Positions 6,280-11,230 of a DNA stretch of 11,230 nucleotides are shown here, piece by piece. The stretch is from Pseudomonadota bacterium (GTDB taxonomy: Bacteria; Pseudomonadota; Alphaproteobacteria; Rhizobiales; Hyphomicrobiaceae). How positions within the stretch are numbered: the stretch's first letter is position 1; each line of letters opens with the position of its first letter. The translations under genes and the position numbers were made by a program. The DNA is taken from positions 1 to 11,230 of the forward strand of contig JAEYYJ010000185.1 in the NCBI GenBank assembly GCA_023430845.1, in the 5' to 3' direction. The notes under the pieces are model-generated. The model was not told where the DNA came from, made no database searches, and saw nothing but the letters and a program-made list of their open reading frames with translations.

Positions 6280-9200
6280 ACACTTCGACGGTCGGGCTTC
6301 CCTGCCACCGGCGACCCGCCGGCATTCTCTCGCCCTTCATGAGCAGCGAGAGGGGACGCAGTGTCGCGTTCTGCTCCATGACGGTGTCGTAGAGGACGAC
6401 GCTCATGTTGCCGACAGTGCTGCCGTTGGCAATACGAAGCGTCGAAGACTTCATCACGCGATCCTCGAAGAGGTGGTTCTGCACGATGGCGCCTGCGTTC
6501 AACGCGACGTGATCGCCGATCTCGATGAGGTCGAACTCGGAGTAGAGCGCGGATTCGATGTAGCAGTACTTGCCGACCTTGCAGCCGAGCGTTCTCAGCA
6601 GAACGGGTGCCACCGGCGTTCCGAAGAAGTTCGTGACGAGCGGCGCCATCAGGCTCTCATAGAGCCCGTTGACCATTTCGTTCCACCACACGTACCGGCT
6701 CCACAACGGCACGATCACCGGCCGGAAGCGCCCCATGATGAGCCACTTCATGCCGATCACCGTGCTGAGGCACGTAATGACGGCGCCCCAGGTGAGCAGC
6801 AGCATGGCCGTGTAGGCCCCGCTGGCTCCGTACGCCTCGTAGACGGCGAGGATCGTGAGCAGGGAAACGATACCGATTCCGCCAAGCACGTATCCCGGGA
6901 TGAGCACGCGCAAGCTGTCGATCAGGGCACGCTGAATGTAGAGGCCGATCGACGGCGTGTATGTGACGCGCGCGTCGAAGCCGCCCACCTTCTGACGATT
7001 TGGCAAGCGGAAGCCCGGTGAGCCGAGCCAATCGGTGTTGTCGGGGATGCGCGATCCGGCCTTGGGCGGAGTAGACAAAACGCCGAGAAGGCAGTTGTTT
7101 CCGACCCTGGATCCGGATGGAAGAATGGCGCTGTTGCCGATGAAAGATCCATGGCCGATCTCATTGCGAGCGACAGTGAAGCGGCCGAGATACGAGCGCG
7201 AGCTTCCGATCAGGCAGCCATCGGCGAAGAAGACGCCGTCGCCTGCGGTCACCATGTCGGGATCGATGCGCCATACCGTCGACATTTCCGTATGACGGCC
7301 GAGGCGCGCGCCGAGAAGGCGCATCCAGGATGGCAGATAGACGGTTGTGAAGACGGGACGGCCTATCGTCTTGACGACCTGCATCACGAGGCCGGCAAGC
7401 CAGTGCTGCAGATACTTCCATGAGTAGATCTGGAACACGCCGATGCGCGGGCGCGGATGAACAATGCGCTTGCAGACCGCGGCCCAGATCGCAAAGGCGA
7501 GAAAGGTCGCGGGTACAAGCGCCACGAACGCTGGTCCCCAAATCGCGACATTCGTGCTGATCACGAGTGTCGCGATGAGCCAGGCGCCTATCGCCAGTGG
7601 CGCAAGCGTAAGCAATACGGTCGCAGGTCCGAGGACCATCTGAAGAAGCGCGAAAGTGGTGAGCCGCAGGAAGCCGAACTTGACGGGGGCGCCGGCGGGA
7701 ACCAGCACTTCAGAGGGTGCTGCAGGCGAGCCGCGATAGGCCGCTCTGCTCGGCATTTCGGTGCCGTCCGGCAGCAGGGACTGATCGTCGAGCTTCGAAT
7801 CGTCGCCCATGCGGACATTCAAGCCAAGCATCGAGTGACAGCCGACGAAGCAGCGATCGCCGACATCGATGGTGCCGATGATCATCTCACCGCGTTCGAT
7901 GCGAAAGCCCGGTAGCTGGGTGTCCGTGCCGATGCTGACATCATCGCCGAGGCGCACGCAGTCCCAGGCATAGATCAAGGACGCATTCAGAATGCAGCGC
8001 TTGCCGACTTTCGCGCCCATGGCGCGCCAGATGAGCGGCGCGAGCGGCGTACCATCGAAGGCCGAGATGTGGCTCAGATGCTGGAGGCGCGAGACGATCC
8101 ACCAGCGGATGTAATAGCTGCCCCACATGGGATAGCGGCCCGGTCGGTAGCGACCGATGATGATCCACTTGGCAGCGACGGCCACGACGATGAGCGATGC
8201 CCAGGTTGCGATGGCGACGCCGAAGGCGAGCATGGCTAGCTCGACGACAGAGGCGCGCCGCTGGAGCGCGTCGATTGCGAGAGGCAATACATAGACTGCC
8301 GGCAATGCCAGAACGGGCATGACCGACAGCAGGTAAATGAACTGAAGTGTGGGCGTGTACCAGGGGCGCTTCGGTGCAACAACGGCGACGGCAGCTTCGT
8401 CCGCCGTGTCGGCCGGTGTGCGATCAGCGGCTTCATCCAGGCGCGCGGCGAGTTCCCGAACAGTTGGATAGCTGTAGATGTCGCGCACGGGGACATTCGT
8501 CCCGAATTCGGCACGCAGCGCGTTGGCGAGACCGGCAGCAACCAGCGAATGACCGCCGAGGTCCGAGAAGAAATTCTGGACAGGGCCAACGCTGGCAAGT
8601 CCGAGCTGCTTTGCCCAAACACCAGCGATACGCGCCTCGAGCGGGGTCATGCTCGCGGCGGCCCCGGCGTCCTCGTTGATAAGGAGATGCTTCGGCGCCG
8701 GTAGCTCGGCGCGATTGACCTTGCCGCTCGCGAGCCTCGGGAATGTCTCGAGCACATCGAGGTAGGTCGGCACCATATAGGTCGGCAACCGATCGCGCAG
8801 GATGGCCAATACGCGCATACGATCGATCTCGCGATCGTCGGTGCGCAGGATATAGGCTGCCAGGTGCTGGAGATTGTTCTCCTCGTGCACCGTTACGATC
8901 GCGGCCGAAATCTCCGGCTGCTCGAGCAGAATGGCCTCGATCTCGGAGAGCTCGACGCGGAAGCCACGGATCTTCACCTGGCTGTCGATGCGGCCGAAGA
9001 ACTCTAGCTCGCCATCGTCATTCCAGCGGACAAGATCGCCGGCTTTGTACAAGCGCTGTGGCGAGCCCATGTCGTCGGGCAGTATCCAATCGATATAGCT
9101 GCGCGCGGTCAGCTCCGCCTGGCCGAGATAGCCGCGCGAGATGCCCGGGCCGCCGATATAGAGCTCGCCCTTCTCGCCTCTCGGGACGGGGCGCAGGTCG

Positions 9201-10357
9201 GCATCGAGAATATGGATGTCATAGCCGCGCAGTGGCTGCCCAATCGTGACTGGCACGCCCGGCTGAAGGACGGCGGCCGTCGTGTTCACGGTCGCTTCAG
9301 TCGGACCGTACACGTTCAGCATCTTGCGGCCGGGACGCGCCCAGCGATTGACGAGGTCGATGTGACAGGCCTCACCGCTCACGACGAGCTGTCGCAGCGA
9401 AGCGATATCGCGCGGCAGAGTCGACAACAGGGTCGGGACCGTCGAAAGAAACGTGATCTGCTTCTCGTCGAGGAAGGTCGCGAGATCGGCACCGAAGCGC
9501 GGCGTTGTCGCCTCTCCGCAGACGAGCGTGGCGCCGTTGGAGAATGCCATCCAGATTTCTTCGACGGAGCCATCGAAGCCGAGCGAGAAACCCTGGAGGA
9601 CACGGTCCGCGGCAGTCGTGTCGCACACGTCATTGAAGGCGCCGACGAAGTGCACGACGTTGCGATGCTCCGCGACGACACCCTTGGGGCGCCCGGTCGT
9701 GCCGGACGTGAAGAGAACGTAAGAGATGTCCGCGGGATGAACGCCCGTCTCGATTTGGGACAGACGATGTCCAGCTATGGCATCCGAGTGCGCGCGATAG
9801 TCGCCGATGGTGAGCAGCTCAGTTCCGGTGATCTCGCGTAGACGCGCTTCATAGGCGGCTTCGCAAACAACGGCAGCGAGGCCAGCAGCCTCGGCGATGT
9901 AGCGGATGCGGTCATTCGGAAGTGAGGGCTCGATGGGGACGTAGGCCGCACCAGACTTGAGAATGCCGAGGAGCGCGATCACCGGCCATTCAGAGCGATC
10001 GAGGGTGATCCCGACAAAGGACCCGACCCCGATGCTGTGCGAGCTCAGATACCGCGCGAACTTGTTGGCCTCGGTATCGACGTCCAGATAGCTGTACGCG
10101 CGGTCGCCGCACTCCAGCGCGATAGCATCGGGCGTCAGATCGGCCTGCTGCTCGAAGATTTCGTGAAGGCAATGCGGGGTCGAGGGCGCCGATGCCGGCG
10201 CGCTCGATACGTCGAGAGCGGTCCGGCCAAGCGCGTCGGATCGCTCGTAGAGGTCGAGCGGCGCATATGCGACGGCGGCGTTGCCCGTGGCGAGGGTTTT
10301 GCTTCTCGCACTCGGAGCCAAAGCAAGCTCGATGCGAGTTTTTGAGACTGTATTCAT
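6278..10357 (-). CDS. Pls/PosA-family membrane nonribosomal peptide synthetase (epsilon-poly-lysine synthetase-like)
   Basis: A 1359-residue enzyme with the architecture of Streptomyces albulus epsilon-poly-L-lysine synthetase (about 1319 residues). After an Ala/Ser-rich N-terminus (1-62) comes an adenylation domain with all core motifs: LKSGAAYVPIEP (133-144), TSGTTGRPKG (217-226), FDGS (261-264), NVYGPTE (348-354), GELYIGGPGISRGYL (397-411), YKAGDL (437-442), GRIDSQVKIRGFRVELSEIE (455-474) and SGKVNR with K546. A carrier domain follows, with LGGHSL (600-605; phosphopantetheine serine S604). Then come three membrane hairpins (about 670-733, 897-962 and 1148-1207) alternating with three soluble domains (about 734-893, 963-1137 and 1208-1359) that contain hexapeptide-like turns and resemble acyltransferases. 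In Pls these domains do the condensing, and no classical condensation or thioesterase domain exists; the same is true here. The aligned pocket residues are D262, G263, E266, S305, V325, S327, V349, V357, N358 and K546. The acidic E266 suits a basic side chain such as lysine, ornithine or diaminobutyrate. The product is inferred, not shown. The ATG at 10357 has only a weak upstream GGA. Confidence 0.93.
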   Translation of the reverse strand: MNTVSKTRIELALAPSARSKTLATGNAAVAYAPLDLYERSDALGRTALDVSSAPASAPSTPHCLHEIFEQQADLTPDAIALECGDRAYSYLDVDTEANKFARYLSSHSIGVGSFVGITLDRSEWPVIALLGILKSGAAYVPIEPSLPNDRIRYIAEAAGLAAVVCEAAYEARLREITGTELLTIGDYRAHSDAIAGHRLSQIETGVHPADISYVLFTSGTTGRPKGVVAEHRNVVHFVGAFNDVCDTTAADRVLQGFSLGFDGSVEEIWMAFSNGATLVCGEATTPRFGADLATFLDEKQITFLSTVPTLLSTLPRDIASLRQLVVSGEACHIDLVNRWARPGRKMLNVYGPTEATVNTTAAVLQPGVPVTIGQPLRGYDIHILDADLRPVPRGEKGELYIGGPGISRGYLGQAELTARSYIDWILPDDMGSPQRLYKAGDLVRWNDDGELEFFGRIDSQVKIRGFRVELSEIEAILLEQPEISAAIVTVHEENNLQHLAAYILRTDDREIDRMRVLAILRDRLPTYMVPTYLDVLETFPRLASGKVNRAELPAPKHLLINEDAGAAASMTPLEARIAGVWAKQLGLASVGPVQNFFSDLGGHSLVAAGLANALRAEFGTNVPVRDIYSYPTVRELAARLDEAADRTPADTADEAAVAVVAPKRPWYTPTLQFIYLLSVMPVLALPAVYVLPLAIDALQRRASVVELAMLAFGVAIATWASLIVVAVAAKWIIIGRYRPGRYPMWGSYYIRWWIVSRLQHLSHISAFDGTPLAPLIWRAMGAKVGKRCILNASLIYAWDCVRLGDDVSIGTDTQLPGFRIERGEMIIGTIDVGDRCFVGCHSMLGLNVRMGDDSKLDDQSLLPDGTEMPSRAAYRGSPAAPSEVLVPAGAPVKFGFLRLTTFALLQMVLGPATVLLTLAPLAIGAWLIATLVISTNVAIWGPAFVALVPATFLAFAIWAAVCKRIVHPRPRIGVFQIYSWKYLQHWLAGLVMQVVKTIGRPVFTTVYLPSWMRLLGARLGRHTEMSTVWRIDPDMVTAGDGVFFADGCLIGSSRSYLGRFTVARNEIGHGSFIGNSAILPSGSRVGNNCLLGVLSTPPKAGSRIPDNTDWLGSPGFRLPNRQKVGGFDARVTYTPSIGLYIQRALIDSLRVLIPGYVLGGIGIVSLLTILAVYEAYGASGAYTAMLLLTWGAVITCLSTVIGMKWLIMGRFRPVIVPLWSRYVWWNEMVNGLYESLMAPLVTNFFGTPVAPVLLRTLGCKVGKYCYIESALYSEFDLIEIGDHVALNAGAIVQNHLFEDRVMKSSTLRIANGSTVGNMSVVLYDTVMEQNATLRPLSLLMKGERMPAGRRWQGSPTVEV

Positions 10358-10511
10358 GCGTTGTCCAGGTTCGCGATGCGCGCGTTCAATGCCTGGGACG
10401 CAAGGTTCATGCCGCTATGTGCGGCCGGAGGCCCGAGGGGCCGGAAATCATGCCGATCAATTAACTAAGAGTGAGATGTTGGCACGTTGACGCACAAGTC
10501 GGCCCGCGAAT

Positions 10512-10537
10512 TGCGAACTCCATACCACGTGTTCGCA
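10512..10537. repeat. Inverted repeat in the kamA leader, possible operator
   Basis: TGCGAAC (10512-10518) and GTTCGCA (10531-10537) are exact reverse complements separated by 12 bases. A CACGTG palindrome (10526-10531) abuts the right arm, and a second nested pair, TACCA (10523-10527) with TGGTA (10540-10544), overlaps it. The arm centres are 19 bases apart, near two helical turns, as for a dimeric repressor. The site ends 8 bases before the kamA ribosome-binding site, so binding there, or a hairpin in the mRNA, could control kamA. Function is inferred from position and symmetry only. Confidence 0.35.
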
Positions 10538-10545
10538 TTTGGTAC

Positions 10546-10549
10546 GGAG
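10546..10549 (+). promoter_or_regulatory. Shine-Dalgarno GGAG for kamA
   Basis: GGAG lies seven bases before the ATG at 10557, an ideal spacing, and sets the kamA start. Confidence 0.7.
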
Positions 10550-10556
10550 TGGCGTC

Positions 10557-11230
10557 ATGTCCTTCACGGACTACCTTGGATTCGATCGTTCGGCGGGCCT
10601 CTATGCATCGGCCTCGCAAGAGGATTTTCTTAACCACAACTGGCAGGACAAGAATTCGGTCATCCGCGTCGAGCAGCTGGAGGCTGTGCTGCGCGATACC
10701 GCACCCGCCAGCGTCCTGAGCGACATTCGCGACGGGCTGAAGAAGTCCGGCATGTCGATCCGTCTCAATCCCTACATGATGGACCTGATCGACTGGCGGA
10801 ACGCCGAAACAGACCCCATTCGCCGCCAGTTCCTGCCGATGCTTTCCGAGATCGAGCCCGATCATCCGTGTATGTCGGTCGACTCGCTCGAGGAGCGCAA
10901 CACGTCGCCGGCGCCCAATCTCGTTCATCGCTATCCCGACAAGGTGCTGTTCCTCGTCACCTCCGTCTGCCCGGTCTACTGCCAGTACTGCACGCGCAGC
11001 TACGCCGTCGGCCAGGACACCGAGACAGTCCGCAAGGACAATGTGACGAGCGCGAATGGCTGGGCAGCGGCTCTCGAATACATTCGTTCCAATCCGACCA
11101 TCGAAGACGTTGTTGTCTCAGGCGGAGACATCGCGCGACTGAAGCCGGCGAACATCAAGGCGCTCGGCCATGCCCTCCTGGACATTGAGCACGTGCGCCG
11201 CATCCGGTTCGCGACCAAGTCCGTATCGGT
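10557..11230 (+). CDS. kamA: KamA-family radical SAM aminomutase, lysine 2,3-aminomutase-like (C-terminus cut by window edge)
   Basis: The frame runs open from the ATG at 10557 to the window edge, giving 224 residues of a protein that is usually somewhat over 400. Residues 24-40 (FLNHNWQDKNSVIRVEQ) match the N-terminal NW..Q..N.I...E.L pattern of lysine 2,3-aminomutases. LNPYMMDLID (70-79) and HRYPDKVLFLVTSVC (124-138) also fit. The radical SAM cluster motif is CPVYCQYC with C138, C142 and C145, followed by TR, the arginine that in Clostridium binds the substrate carboxylate. SGGD in DVVVSGGDIARL is the family SAM-contact motif. Characterised members turn L-lysine into L-beta-lysine using SAM, a 4Fe-4S cluster and PLP. 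After CTR it reads SYAVGQ where the clostridial enzyme has RRFAGQ, so this is a distinct subgroup. The PLP lysine, the substrate-specifying acids and the zinc cysteines lie past the window, so a glutamate or arginine aminomutase cannot be excluded. It is divergent from the Pls-like synthetase. Confidence 0.88.
   Translation, partial: MSFTDYLGFDRSAGLYASASQEDFLNHNWQDKNSVIRVEQLEAVLRDTAPASVLSDIRDGLKKSGMSIRLNPYMMDLIDWRNAETDPIRRQFLPMLSEIEPDHPCMSVDSLEERNTSPAPNLVHRYPDKVLFLVTSVCPVYCQYCTRSYAVGQDTETVRKDNVTSANGWAAALEYIRSNPTIEDVVVSGGDIARLKPANIKALGHALLDIEHVRRIRFATKSVS

Larger units (their letters stand above)
10358..10556. promoter_or_regulatory. Divergent promoter region between the Pls-like synthetase and kamA
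   Basis: These 199 bases separate two divergent genes and must hold both promoters. The most AT-rich part is around 10446-10480. On the plus strand TTGACG at 10487-10492 is a possible -35 for kamA, but no good -10 follows at 16-18 bases. On the minus strand TTGATC (10455-10460) is the best -35-like hexamer, again without a convincing -10. A small GC stem (arms 10430-10434 and 10438-10442, three-base loop) lies in the synthetase leader. No small gene is evident. Confidence 0.6.

Noticed and set aside
9212..9841. Plus-strand open frame of 209 codons opposite the adenylation domain
   Set aside because: It lies entirely opposite core adenylation motifs and shows no recognisable protein features.
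10461..10480. Possible CRISPR, tRNA or attachment-site remnant in the AT-rich part of the divergent gap
   Set aside because: There are no direct repeats, cloverleaf pairing or flanking duplications; it is simply AT-rich promoter-like DNA.
10479..10493. Sigma-54-like promoter TTGGCACG upstream of kamA
   Set aside because: The GG and GC pairs are separated by nine bases rather than the strictly required ten, and the -12 TTGC element is absent.
10461..10928. Minus-strand open frame of 155 codons opposite kamA, extending into the divergent gap
   Set aside because: It is antisense to the conserved kamA N-terminus and would cover the kamA promoter region; no ribosome-binding site or family similarity supports it.

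Overview
The window is GC-rich (roughly 60% or more by eye) and densely coded, with short intergenic gaps and multi-branch ABC amino-acid transport genes. This points to an alphaproteobacterium, probably Hyphomicrobiales. That placement is inferred from gene style; no rRNA or other phylogenetic marker is present.

Layout. Seven of the eight genes lie on the minus strand, and the eighth is divergent at the right edge. From right to left: (1) 10557 to the right edge, plus strand: a KamA-family radical SAM aminomutase (lysine 2,3-aminomutase-like), cut by the window end. (2) 10358-10556: a divergent regulatory gap with an inverted repeat in the kamA leader. (3) 10357-6278, minus: a 1359-residue Pls/PosA-type nonribosomal peptide synthetase. 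It has one adenylation domain, one carrier domain, then three membrane hairpins alternating with three soluble domains, and no classical condensation or thioesterase domain. This is the architecture of epsilon-poly-L-lysine synthetase. (4) 6162-4789, minus: an FAD-dependent DAO-family amine/amino-acid oxidoreductase. (5) 4577 to the left edge, minus: a compact branched-chain amino-acid type (HAAT/Liv) ABC transporter operon in the order livG, livF, substrate-binding protein, livH, livM, with livM cut by the left edge.

How the parts may work together. KamA family members convert L-lysine to L-beta-lysine. Pls family enzymes join basic amino acids into isopeptide-linked homo-oligomers at the membrane. 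The divergent pairing suggests a locus making a lysine- or beta-lysine-based cationic oligomer, with the FAD enzyme and the amino-acid importer as possible precursor-supply, recycling or catabolic partners. The family assignments are well supported by motifs. The product, the transporter substrate and the functional link between the three modules are inference.

No tRNA, rRNA, CRISPR array, insertion sequence or phage-like gene was recognised.
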